Shown: positions 7,354-14,358 of the stretch, one piece after another
Position numbering within the stretch: the stretch's first letter is position 1
How the letters are laid out: each line of letters begins with the position of its first letter
From: CAZOKZ01 sp964580585
Lineage (GTDB): Bacteria; Sumerlaeota; Sumerlaeia; SLMS01; JAHLLQ01
Reading direction: 5' to 3'
Assembly: GCA_964580585.1 (NCBI GenBank)
Contig: CAZOKZ010000083.1
Span: 1 to 18,101, forward strand
DNA: 18,101 nt
The notes under the pieces: model-generated
What the model was told of the DNA's origin: nothing
The model's input: the letters and a program-made list of their open reading frames with translations, nothing else
Databases searched by the model: none
Made by a program: the position numbers and the translations under genes

Positions 7354-8343
7354 TCAGGCAACCTTGACCAGCACCTTGCCCAGCGGTCCGGCGGCGAGTT
7401 GCGCAAATGCCGCCTTCGCGTCCGCCATCTCGTGCACCGAATCGATCATCGGACGCTGTTCGCTGTGTGAAAGCAACGAAACGATTTCGTTCCATGCCTC
7501 GTGCGCTTCCTTGGTCGAGTACGCCGAAACGCTGACTCCGCCAATGCGCAGACGCTTGAAGAATAACTTGGCTGTGTTGAAGTTCGGAACCGGACCCGCC
7601 AACATTCCCACCACGCTGACTTTGCCGTAAAAACCCAGCGTATCGATCACCGCCGGGAGCAATTTCCCCCCCACGTTATCCACGATCAGCGCCACGCCCG
7701 CTTTGCCGGCTACTTCCTTGACCTTGGCGCGTAATTCCTCATCGTCCGGTGCAATCACCGCATCCGCACCGAGCTGCATCAGCCGTTCGGCTTTTGCGGC
7801 GCTGCGCGAAATCCCCACCACACGATGGCCCATGACTTTGGCCATTTGCAGCGAGGCAATCCCGACACCGCCCGTAATTCCCGTGACCAGGATCGTACTG
7901 CCTTTTTCCAACGGACCCCATTGGTTCAACGCCATGTGCGCCGTTTGGTAAACGAGTGGTGCAGCGGCGGCTTGCTGCTCGGTCCAGCCTTTGGGAATCG
8001 GCACCAGAACGTGTTCGGGTACCAGAACGTACTCGGCCAGCGTCCCGCGCTCATTCACACCCGCGTCGCCACGCAGGAGTGCCACCGCGTCGCCGGGCTG
8101 GAAACGTCCGCTGGTTTCCGGGCCGAGCGAATCGACCACGCCCGAAGCGTCGCGTCCCAGAATGTGCGGAAACGTGGGCCGTGCCGGGTAGAGCTTTTGC
8201 GCCAAGTACGCGTCCGCCGGGTTCAGCGCCGCGAAATGCACTTTGACCACCGCTTGTCCCGGCCCTGGTTCGGGCTTGGGCACATCGTCGCGCAATTCGA
8301 GTCCCTCGACTCCATCGTAACCGTTCATCAACCAAGCTTTCAT
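7354..8343 (-). CDS. Zinc-free MDR-family NADPH:quinone oxidoreductase-like protein
   Basis: 329 aa from the ATG at 8343, which has GGGAG 8 nt upstream; a longer frame to 8385 lacks such a site. The N-terminal GroES-like fold has the family's NPADAYLAQ (41-49) and ILGRDASGVV (61-70) signatures. The Rossmann domain carries TGITGGVGIAS (154-164) in place of the usual AxxGGVG, then SRSAAKAERLMQLGADAVI, the pattern that binds NADP(H). The structural-zinc cysteines of alcohol dehydrogenases are missing, as in QOR/zeta-crystallin and related enoyl reductases. It probably reduces quinones or enones in the cytoplasm; the substrate is unknown. It is flanked by terminators on both sides, so it is likely a single-gene unit, unrelated to the starch genes around it. 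Confidence 0.9.
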   Translation of the reverse strand: MKAWLMNGYDGVEGLELRDDVPKPEPGPGQAVVKVHFAALNPADAYLAQKLYPARPTFPHILGRDASGVVDSLGPETSGRFQPGDAVALLRGDAGVNERGTLAEYVLVPEHVLVPIPKGWTEQQAAAAPLVYQTAHMALNQWGPLEKGSTILVTGITGGVGIASLQMAKVMGHRVVGISRSAAKAERLMQLGADAVIAPDDEELRAKVKEVAGKAGVALIVDNVGGKLLPAVIDTLGFYGKVSVVGMLAGPVPNFNTAKLFFKRLRIGGVSVSAYSTKEAHEAWNEIVSLLSHSEQRPMIDSVHEMADAKAAFAQLAAGPLGKVLVKVA

Positions 8344-8434
8344 CTCGCGTTCTCCCTTCGCGGTGATCTGATGGATGGGTAACAAGCCGCCCGGCGAGGG
8401 ACAAGGCGGAAACGAGAGATAAATGGTAGAGGGA

Positions 8435-8474
8435 ATTAAACAAACCGGGCTCCCGACTGTTAAACGGGAGCCCG
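8435..8474 (-). terminator. Intrinsic terminator of the starch-binding protein gene
   Basis: CGGGCTCCCG (8446-8455) and CGGGAGCCCG (8465-8474) form a perfect 10-bp stem with a 9-nt loop. On the minus strand the stem is followed by GGTTTGTTTAAT, a T-rich tail. It lies 33 nt beyond the stop codon at 8508. Confidence 0.8.
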
Positions 8475-8507
8475 AATGATCATGCGGTTTTATGTGTTGT
8501 TCAACGA

Positions 8508-10040
8508 TCAGCGGCTGATCGAGTACGTTTCCAGTTCTTCGTCGAACGAAATGTAGTATGTCACACCTTGGGTGGCGTTGACGGTGATGTTGGCACCGTA
8601 GGAATCCGCATACCCCGAGAACGACGGGTACGTTTGGCCCTGGTAGTCGTCACCCCAGTTCAGCGTCCAGCTTCCGTTAGCCGTGAATTTCAGCAGCACA
8701 TTGTTTTCTTGTCCGAAGTTGAATTCACCCATCCACAGGTGGTCGCCGACCAGTTCCATGTTCGTGGCGGCTGGATTCCAGCCGTTGAACGTGCCCGCCA
8801 CCGACATGAAATCGTAATTGGACTCGAAGCCCGGCGTGCCGTTTTCCACGTACGTGACGATCAGTTCAGGATTGTTCAACACCAGTTTGCCCGAGCTTTG
8901 CAAAACGCCGAAGCCAAGCGCCCAGACGTTCTGGCCGCTGTTGAGCGTTGCTTCCAGGTCGCCGCTGATCGCTGCGTTGAACTCGGATGTGCGCTCGGAA
9001 GTTGCAACGATCGGGAATTCCAAGTTGTGCATCGCGGACATCAACGTTGTGGCGCCGAGGTAGGCGTTGTGCACGTCGGCATCGCTGGCTGCCGCCGGGT
9101 CGAGCGTTCCGAACGTGTGGATCTTGGTAGTGATCGAACCGTAGGGCGAGTTCGGCAGTTCCGCTTGATAACGGAGTTTCACGCTTTGGATGTCTGCGTT
9201 GTCGGGAAGCTGCGAAACGTCGAAGCGCAAGAAGGCGTTTTCGTCGTCGCGGTGCGTGAATGTTGACCATTCGACGTTGCCATCGCGTGTGTAGCTGTTC
9301 TGACCATAGGCCGAGTAGTGATAGATCGAGCCGAAGTGCGACGGCGACAGGGTCACTTCCTGTGGGCCGCCCGAGCCTGCACCGACTGCCACGTGCCAGT
9401 CGTTTCCACCGTTGTTGTCCCAGCCGCCCTGGCCGTTATTGAAGACGAAATCGAACTGAGCAGCGTTGCTCGGCATCGGAATCGTTACGCTCCAAACGCC
9501 CGACTGGTTGGTCAGCGGGGCAGAAGCAACGTTGTTCCAGCCGTCGAAACCATAGTGAAGGTAGTAGGAACCCGAGCCGCTGATTGGGCCGCCTGCGGGA
9601 TTATACGTCACTGTGGCGTTCTGGCCGACGGTCGGGAAAGCCGGGTCGATCGTTGCGCGGCTTGGCGTGACGGGGAAATGCCAGTCGATTCCGCCATTGT
9701 TGTCCCAAATGCTGACGCCGTTGGTGAAAACCACATCGAGTTGCGTTGTGTGCAGCGGCAACGGAATGTCCAGCGTGTGCGTACCGACGAAAATGTTCGT
9801 CATTTCAGCGTCGTAAACTTCCGTCCAGCCGTTAATACCCACATGCGCGTAAACCGGATGGCTCATTTCGAGCGGACCGGTGTACGAATCGTACGTCAAT
9901 TGGACCGTCTGGCCAGCTTTCGGGCTACTGTAGTTCAAAAATGCGTGACTGGAAGCGCTAACCACTTGGGCGAGAGCGACAATGGCCGCCGTGCCCAATC
10001 CGACAAGTGCTTTCGTCATGGTGTTGGAAAGAAAGGACAT
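8508..10040 (-). CDS. Secreted multi-module starch-binding protein without a catalytic domain
   Basis: 510 aa from the ATG at 10040, preceded by AGGTG 5 nt upstream; the frame runs to 10082 but has no site there. A signal peptide spans residues 1-30 (likely cut near VSAS). Two tandem CBM25/CBM53-type domains follow, about 36-125 and 127-219. They are recognisable by paired motifs VGINGW...WDNNGGIDWHF (112-122) and YGFDGW...WDNNGGNDWHV (207-217), whose aromatic residues bind alpha-glucan in the family. Residues about 226-397 resemble the DNRLRE beta-sandwich (FLRFDVSQLPDNADIQSVKL), often a linker or surface domain. Residues about 409-510 form a CBM48/SusE-like sandwich (VAGTFNGWNP, then LKFTANGSWTLNWG). 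No glycoside hydrolase motif is present. It probably holds starch or glycogen at the cell surface or outside the cell, perhaps aiding the GH13 enzyme. The exact CBM families are assigned by motif only. Confidence 0.82.
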   Translation of the reverse strand: MSFLSNTMTKALVGLGTAAIVALAQVVSASSHAFLNYSSPKAGQTVQLTYDSYTGPLEMSHPVYAHVGINGWTEVYDAEMTNIFVGTHTLDIPLPLHTTQLDVVFTNGVSIWDNNGGIDWHFPVTPSRATIDPAFPTVGQNATVTYNPAGGPISGSGSYYLHYGFDGWNNVASAPLTNQSGVWSVTIPMPSNAAQFDFVFNNGQGGWDNNGGNDWHVAVGAGSGGPQEVTLSPSHFGSIYHYSAYGQNSYTRDGNVEWSTFTHRDDENAFLRFDVSQLPDNADIQSVKLRYQAELPNSPYGSITTKIHTFGTLDPAAASDADVHNAYLGATTLMSAMHNLEFPIVATSERTSEFNAAISGDLEATLNSGQNVWALGFGVLQSSGKLVLNNPELIVTYVENGTPGFESNYDFMSVAGTFNGWNPAATNMELVGDHLWMGEFNFGQENNVLLKFTANGSWTLNWGDDYQGQTYPSFSGYADSYGANITVNATQGVTYYISFDEELETYSISR

Positions 10041-10362
10041 AAAATCACCTGGTTTAAAGAGAGGAGTGTGAGGGGAAAACAATCTTCGGAACCGAAAAAG
10101 GTCTCGAATTGCATAACCGTTGGAACCGAAGTTGGGCGGGGGTGTAGTTCACCGACCCCCTACCGGTCAAGGTAGTGATACTAAAGTTTTATTGTGGAGT
10201 CATAAATTATTTTATGACGGAAGGGATTGAGTTTATTTCATTTGGTAAATCGAATTCGCCTGGCAGATGGTCTCGGAAGAGCGGTCCCTGTTGACACTCA
10301 AACCGAAAAATCATCAGGCTAATAAAAAGGCAATACGTTGCCAGTGCAGGATTTCCGACCTC
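10041..10362. other. 322-nt divergent intergenic region
   Basis: This lies between the starch-binding protein (-) and the PDK-like kinase (+). It holds two direct copies of GGAACCGAA (10088-10096 and 10122-10130) in the leader of the minus-strand gene. A minus-strand TTGACC (10170-10165) is a possible -35 box, and there is a perfect 8-bp inverted repeat at 10199-10218. A consensus TTGACA at 10291-10296 has no well-spaced -10 box. An in-frame ATG at 10267 could extend the kinase by 32 residues but has no ribosome binding site. Confidence 0.65.
10199..10218. promoter_or_regulatory. Perfect 8-bp inverted repeat between divergent genes
   Basis: GTCATAAA (10199-10206) and TTTATGAC (10211-10218) are separated by TTAT. 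It is AT-rich and symmetric, lies between two divergent start codons and lacks a GC stem, which fits an operator better than a terminator. The binding protein is unknown. Confidence 0.4.
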
Positions 10363-11445
10363 ATGATCTCCAGATTGTCTAAGCGGCACGCCGACGCGAT
10401 TCGTATCTACGCCAAGCGCAAGCAAACGCCGCTCAAACTCAACGAACTCTACACCTTTGGCGCGGCCAAGTCGCCCGACATGCTCTTGCATGCAGCCCAG
10501 TTCCTGCATACGGAACTGCCCATTCGCCTCGCCCACATGATATACGAAATCGAAGAATTGCCCTATGGCCTGGCGGAAATGCCGTCGGCCCAAGCCATCC
10601 GTGAACTGTATTTTCACTCGTTTCAGGACATGATCGAGGCCGAGCACCCCGCCAATGCGGAGGGGGAAAAGCGTTTTGCCCAATTGCTCGACCACATCAA
10701 AAACCGTCACAACAACGTCGTGCCCATGATGGCCATGGCGATCCAGGAATTGAAACGTTCGACCGGCGAGGAAAACATCGGCGACGAAATCCGTATCTTC
10801 CTCGACCGCTTTTACATGTCGCGTATCGGTATTCGTATGTTGATCGGTCAGCAAATTACCCTCTCGACCGAAGAAGAGCACCAAAAGGGATGGGTTGGCA
10901 TTATTTGCGATCATACCTCGCCCGCCGATGTCGCTCGCGACGCCATCAACGAAGCCGTCCAGCGTTGCCGAATGACCTATGGTGTGTCGCCGGATGTCGA
11001 TGTGCTCGGGAAAATCGACCTGCGTTTCACCTATATCCCATCGCATTTACACCACATGATTTTCGAGTTGGTGAAAAACTCGCTTCGCGCTACCGTGGAA
11101 ACCCACGGGATGAAGAAAACCTTGCCGAACGTGAAAATCATTATCGCCGATGGTTTCGAGGACGTCACGCTCAAGGTCGAAGACGAAGGCGGCGGAATTC
11201 CACGTAGCGGTATGGAGCGTTGTTGGACGTATCTGTACACCACGGCGCGTTTGCCCGAAAACGTCGGCGGGGGACAAGCCAACGAAATTCCTCCCATGGC
11301 AGGTTTTGGTTACGGCCTCCCGATTACGCGCCTGTACGCGCGCTATTTCGGCGGCGATTTGCAACTGATTTCCATGGAAGGCTACGGCACGGACGCGTAC
11401 CTGCATTTGAATCGCCTCGGGACCCACGCCGAAGCGTTGCCGTGA
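10363..11445 (+). CDS. Pyruvate dehydrogenase kinase (PDK)-like protein, mitochondrial type
   Basis: 360 aa from the ATG at 10363; no strong ribosome site is visible (AGGA 12 nt upstream), and an ATG at 10267 is the alternative. The whole chain follows the eukaryotic PDK family. The helical N-terminal domain has TPLKLNELYTFG (22-33), ELPIRLAHMIYEIEELP (51-67), NRHNNVVPMMA (114-124, His116) and FLDRFYMSRIGIRML (146-160). The GHKL ATP-binding domain has N-box HHMIFELVKNSLRATVE (Glu235, Lys238, Asn239), G1 DEGGGIP (274-280) and G2 GFGYGLP (314-320), then RLYARYFGGDLQLISMEGYG. Residues matching PDK2 His115, His239, Glu243, Lys246 and Asn247 are kept. PDKs phosphorylate serines on the E1-alpha subunit of pyruvate dehydrogenase and switch it off. 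The protein ends at GTHAEALP, where eukaryotic PDKs continue into the C-terminal tail with the Asp-Trp motif. The target here is unproven, and no E1/E2 gene is in the window. Confidence 0.88.
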   Translation: MISRLSKRHADAIRIYAKRKQTPLKLNELYTFGAAKSPDMLLHAAQFLHTELPIRLAHMIYEIEELPYGLAEMPSAQAIRELYFHSFQDMIEAEHPANAEGEKRFAQLLDHIKNRHNNVVPMMAMAIQELKRSTGEENIGDEIRIFLDRFYMSRIGIRMLIGQQITLSTEEEHQKGWVGIICDHTSPADVARDAINEAVQRCRMTYGVSPDVDVLGKIDLRFTYIPSHLHHMIFELVKNSLRATVETHGMKKTLPNVKIIIADGFEDVTLKVEDEGGGIPRSGMERCWTYLYTTARLPENVGGGQANEIPPMAGFGYGLPITRLYARYFGGDLQLISMEGYGTDAYLHLNRLGTHAEALP

Positions 11446-11456
11446 GGTGAGAAAGA

Positions 11457-11626
11457 TTCACCGCAAAGACGCTAAGACACAAAGTTTTTTAAACCTCGCG
11501 CAGAGGCGCAGAGACGCGGAGATAAAATTAAAAGGGACGGAGAATGTGTAGTCTCCGTCCCCTTATTTTTTGTAAGTAGTTGTTGCTTCTACTGTGTGTT
11601 CTCTGCGCCTTTGCGTCTCTGCGCGA
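11457..11626. repeat. Heptamer-array inverted-repeat element 1
   Basis: Heptamers of form CRCNRAG are spaced by one base. CGCAAAG, CGCTAAG and CACAAAG lie at 11462-11484. CGCAGAG, CGCAGAG and CGCGGAG lie at 11499-11521. An inverted set, read on the minus strand as CGCAGAG, CGCAAAG and CGCAGAG, lies at 11623-11601. Arms 11496-11522 and 11600-11626 match at 23 of 27 positions. A terminator hairpin sits between the arms. Similar CGCAGAG runs are familiar between genes of many environmental bacteria; their function is not established to my knowledge. Confidence 0.75.
11534..11571. terminator. Intrinsic terminator inside repeat element 1
   Basis: GGGACGGAGA (11534-11543) and TCTCCGTCCC (11552-11561) form a perfect 10-bp stem with an 8-nt loop, followed by CTTATTTTTT on the plus strand. 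On the minus strand the stem is followed by TTTTAATTTTA. It can therefore serve both the PDK-like gene (+, ends 11445) and the aminotransferase gene (-, ends 11640). Confidence 0.82.
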
Positions 11627-11639
11627 AAATGTTTTTTTC

Positions 11640-12938
11640 TCAGCTATTCACATACGCCTCAATCGACTCACGCAGCGTCTTGTAAATCCACGCGCGTTTT
11701 TCCGGGTCCGATTCCAGCAACGTAATGCGGAAACCTTCGTGATGCGAATAGAACCCGGTCAGCGGCACGACGACGATGCCCGTCGCGCCCATCAGGTAAT
11801 ACACGAACCGTTTGTCCGGTGCCACATTGCCCACTAATTCCTCGATGCGCGCGCGCACCACGGAATTTTCAATCGGCAACGACTGATGATTATTCAGCAC
11901 GCCCGGTTTGATCATCACCGTGAAGTAAAATGCTCCGCCGGGCTTGTTTGTGATCACATAATCGCAGCCTTCGAATGCCGTCACCACCTCGTCGGCGCGT
12001 TTGTCGAACATTTCCTCGCGCGTTTTCAAATGCCCGGGATAGCGCTCGTCGCTGAACACGCGCGGGATCGACATTTGCGGCAGCGTCGTCGAGGAAACCT
12101 CGAGTCGTTTGGCGGCAAACAAGCTATCGATATACGCGGCAAAATTGTCGTCCTGCTTCTTGTTCAAAACCTCGATCCAACCGCAACGCGAACCCGGCCA
12201 CGGATATTCCTTGCTGATGCCGCGCATGGCGATGCCCGGCACGTCGCCGATCCATTCGCTCATGTGCAGGTGCGGGTTTCCCGGATACACAATATGCGCG
12301 TAGATTTCGTCCGAGATGATAAACAGGTTATGCTGACGGGCGATCTCGGCGATTTCCTCCAACATCTCGCGCGGGTACACCGCGCCGGTCGGGTTGTCCG
12401 GCGTCAGCAGCAAAATACCCGCGATGGAATCGTTGTATTTCACCTTGTTGCGGATATCGTTCAGATCCGGCATCCACCCGTTGTACGGGTCCAGATCGTA
12501 CGTCACATGGTTATAGCCCGAGTGTGCGCCTTCGGCGGACGAATGCGTGCTGTAAGCGGGGGAGGGGCCGAGCACGCGGGCTTCGCGGCGCAGGAACCCA
12601 TAGACCTTGCTGACGGCATCGCCCAGGCCGTTGAAAAACAGAATGTCGTCGGAGGTCACCTGCACACCGCCGCGAGCGTTGACGAACTGTGCCAGGCAAT
12701 CGCGCGTTTCCAACACACCCGCCGAATCGCAATACCCCCATGTTTTCGGGTTATTGATCAACTCGTGGATAATCGTGCGAATCCATTCGGGGGGCGCCTC
12801 CCCCTTATTGACCGGATCGCCGATATTTTCCCAGGTCATCTCCATGCCGTAGCTACGGATTTCATGGGCGACCTTGACGATCTCACGGATTTCATAACTC
12901 AGACTGCTGGCGCCAGCGTGGACAATATTTCTTCTCAT
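11640..12938 (-). CDS. PLP-dependent aminotransferase, class I/II (fold type I)
   Basis: 432 aa from the ATG at 12938, with GGAAG 11 nt upstream. Fold type I landmarks are in order. WENIGDP (36-42) is the N-terminal substrate region. DNPTG (181-185) holds the pyridine-ring Asn. SDEIY (209-213) contacts O3'. The Schiff-base lysine is Lys243 in GISKEYPWPGSRCGW, with Arg251 binding phosphate. GFRITLL near the C-terminus supplies the carboxylate-binding Arg. It transfers amino groups between an amino acid and a 2-oxo acid in the cytosol; the specificity (alanine, aspartate or aromatic) is not readable from these motifs. The SKEYPWPGSR variant of the lysine motif marks a subgroup unlike classical AspC. 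No pathway neighbours help. It converges with the PDK-like gene, which may be chance although alanine and pyruvate metabolism could link them. Confidence 0.9.
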   Translation of the reverse strand: MRRNIVHAGASSLSYEIREIVKVAHEIRSYGMEMTWENIGDPVNKGEAPPEWIRTIIHELINNPKTWGYCDSAGVLETRDCLAQFVNARGGVQVTSDDILFFNGLGDAVSKVYGFLRREARVLGPSPAYSTHSSAEGAHSGYNHVTYDLDPYNGWMPDLNDIRNKVKYNDSIAGILLLTPDNPTGAVYPREMLEEIAEIARQHNLFIISDEIYAHIVYPGNPHLHMSEWIGDVPGIAMRGISKEYPWPGSRCGWIEVLNKKQDDNFAAYIDSLFAAKRLEVSSTTLPQMSIPRVFSDERYPGHLKTREEMFDKRADEVVTAFEGCDYVITNKPGGAFYFTVMIKPGVLNNHQSLPIENSVVRARIEELVGNVAPDKRFVYYLMGATGIVVVPLTGFYSHHEGFRITLLESDPEKRAWIYKTLRESIEAYVNS

Positions 12939-13116
12939 TGCTCATTCAACTTCCAGGGATAAAGTGGGCACATATGAACAGTGCGGCCCCCGGCGGATGC
13001 AAAGGGACTTTCGAGGATTCACAGAAAAATCGTGGATTTGCCCCCACTGTCCTGAGAAATCCAGGCGGCAGGGGAAGAACGTCAATTGGGATTGAGGGGA
13101 GAAGATCAAGGCGCGC

Positions 13117-13142
13117 GTCAGCGCGCGGCCGCGGCTTCCTGC
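13117..13142. repeat. 26-bp direct repeat, copy A (3' end of membrane-protein gene)
   Basis: Identical to 14333-14358, beginning GTCAGCGCGCGGCCGC and including a NotI-type GCGGCCGC. On the minus strand it encodes the last codons QEAAAAR plus the TGA stop of the gene at 13118. Flanking bases differ from copy B on both sides. The GCGCGC/GCGCGC hairpin at 13111-13126 overlaps this copy. Confidence 0.9.
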
Positions 13143-14287
13143 TCGTCGGTGGAGGCCGTTTGCCGGATGGATTGTTGACGATACTCTCGCCACCACCGAA
13201 TGACGTCGTCACTCGGTTCGGCGGCAATCGCCAGCCCGAGATCGAAGACCCCGCCGGCTCGTTCGATTTCAGGAGCGACAGCGGCGAGGACCTTTCGGGA
13301 GGCGATCCAGGTCCATAATCGAAACATCGTGGCAAACTCAAGCAATACGATCGAGATTAAAAAAGACAATTGATGATCGCAAAGATAATCCTTCCACACT
13401 GGCAGGCTCCTGAGATCATCGAGATTATCCGTCCAGGTTAAAAACTTGATGATCGTACAAATAATCAGAAACGAACCTAGAAAAACAAAACTGGCCGTAA
13501 CCAATTGTTTGGCCTTATATTTTGATTCATCCCATTGATGCTTCCAGAATCCTTTGATGCGGGTCATTCGTTGCCACCCGATACGGCGAAAGCGCACGGA
13601 ATGGAATGCCTCAGCGACCATGAAGTAGTTGTGTCCCCATCGGAATACTTCCCAGCTACACCAAACAAGCGATGTGAAAAATATAAGTCCATGCAACGAG
13701 AGCAGTGAAGTCGGTTTGTACCAGATAGTGCCGTTTTGAGCGGCGGAAGCGAGAATGAATCCACCGCCCAACAAGGCCCACATTGTCAGTACCATTCCCA
13801 ATGACACCCACTTGCCCGACTCGCGCGATTCCAGATAAATCGCCTCAGCCACGTCGCGTCCCGAAATGCCGCACATCCAAAGGTCCAGTCCCGGTTCGCG
13901 CTTTATCCCGTCCGGTGTCACCAGAAATTGGATTTCCCTCGGCATTGATCGGATTGGATCGGGTTCTTGGATTTTCGGGAGCCATTTTTTGCGGATTGTC
14001 TCAAATAAACTATACAGCATCAGAAAAATGATTATTATCAGTTCGCCGTATTGACGGAACAGAAATATCGGTAGGATAATCAGCACCAGGATGACGGCCG
14101 ACCACAAATATGAACGCCCAAAAAAGGCGAGCAATTCCCACCTGCTACGTTTATGTTCCCGCCTGAGCACCTGGAACGCGTAAAAAAGCGGGTTCGTGTC
14201 CTCGGCGGCGAGCAGAGGATCCCGCTTTCTCAGGCGTGCCGGAAAAACCGGCTTCCATTTTGGATCTGATTCAATGGAGGTTGTCAC
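13118..14287 (-). CDS. Multi-pass membrane protein of unknown function
   Basis: 389 aa from a GTG at 14287. No ribosome binding site is visible, so the start is uncertain, and the first in-frame ATG is about 90 codons in. About six hydrophobic segments are seen, near residues 60-77, 80-95, 163-182, 193-213, 263-285 and 305-325. Between segments two and three is a soluble stretch containing IQFLVTPDGIKREPGLDLW. The C-terminal 60 residues are soluble and end EQEAAAAR. I recognise no family. It lies 46 nt after the TerB-like gene on the same strand and is probably co-transcribed. Base composition is lower in GC than its neighbours (20 of 60 at 13441-13500, against 38 of 60 at 14401-14460), partly because membrane residues favour AT-rich codons. 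The last eight codons are duplicated at the end of the upstream gene. Confidence 0.7.
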   Translation of the reverse strand: MTTSIESDPKWKPVFPARLRKRDPLLAAEDTNPLFYAFQVLRREHKRSRWELLAFFGRSYLWSAVILVLIILPIFLFRQYGELIIIIFLMLYSLFETIRKKWLPKIQEPDPIRSMPREIQFLVTPDGIKREPGLDLWMCGISGRDVAEAIYLESRESGKWVSLGMVLTMWALLGGGFILASAAQNGTIWYKPTSLLSLHGLIFFTSLVWCSWEVFRWGHNYFMVAEAFHSVRFRRIGWQRMTRIKGFWKHQWDESKYKAKQLVTASFVFLGSFLIICTIIKFLTWTDNLDDLRSLPVWKDYLCDHQLSFLISIVLLEFATMFRLWTWIASRKVLAAVAPEIERAGGVFDLGLAIAAEPSDDVIRWWREYRQQSIRQTASTDEQEAAAAR

Positions 14288-14332
14288 GATTGGGTGCCGA
14301 TAGGGGTCGAAAGCTTGGATGATCGCCTGATT

Positions 14333-14358
14333 GTCAGCGCGCGGCCGCGGCTTCCTGC
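14333..14358. repeat. 26-bp direct repeat, copy B (3' end of TerB-like gene)
   Basis: Exact copy of 13117-13142 in the same orientation, 1216 bp away. It encodes the last codons QEAAAAR and the stop of the zinc-ribbon/TerB gene. The pair bounds the whole membrane-protein gene. Confidence 0.9.

Noticed and set aside
10291..10296. TTGACA as the -35 box of the PDK-like gene
   Set aside because: The nearest TAATAA-like -10 box is 23 nt away, too far for a standard sigma-70 promoter.
10207..11046. 279-codon minus-strand frame across the PDK-like gene
   Set aside because: It is a shadow of the PDK-like coding frame, with no motif of its own.
11886..12962. 358-codon plus-strand frame across the aminotransferase gene
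   Set aside because: It is antisense to a gene with all fold type I motifs. Its His/Arg-rich translation has no family features.
13117..14358. Calling the repeat-bounded unit an insertion sequence
   Set aside because: It has no transposase or integrase gene and no terminal inverted repeats. The repeats are direct and coding.
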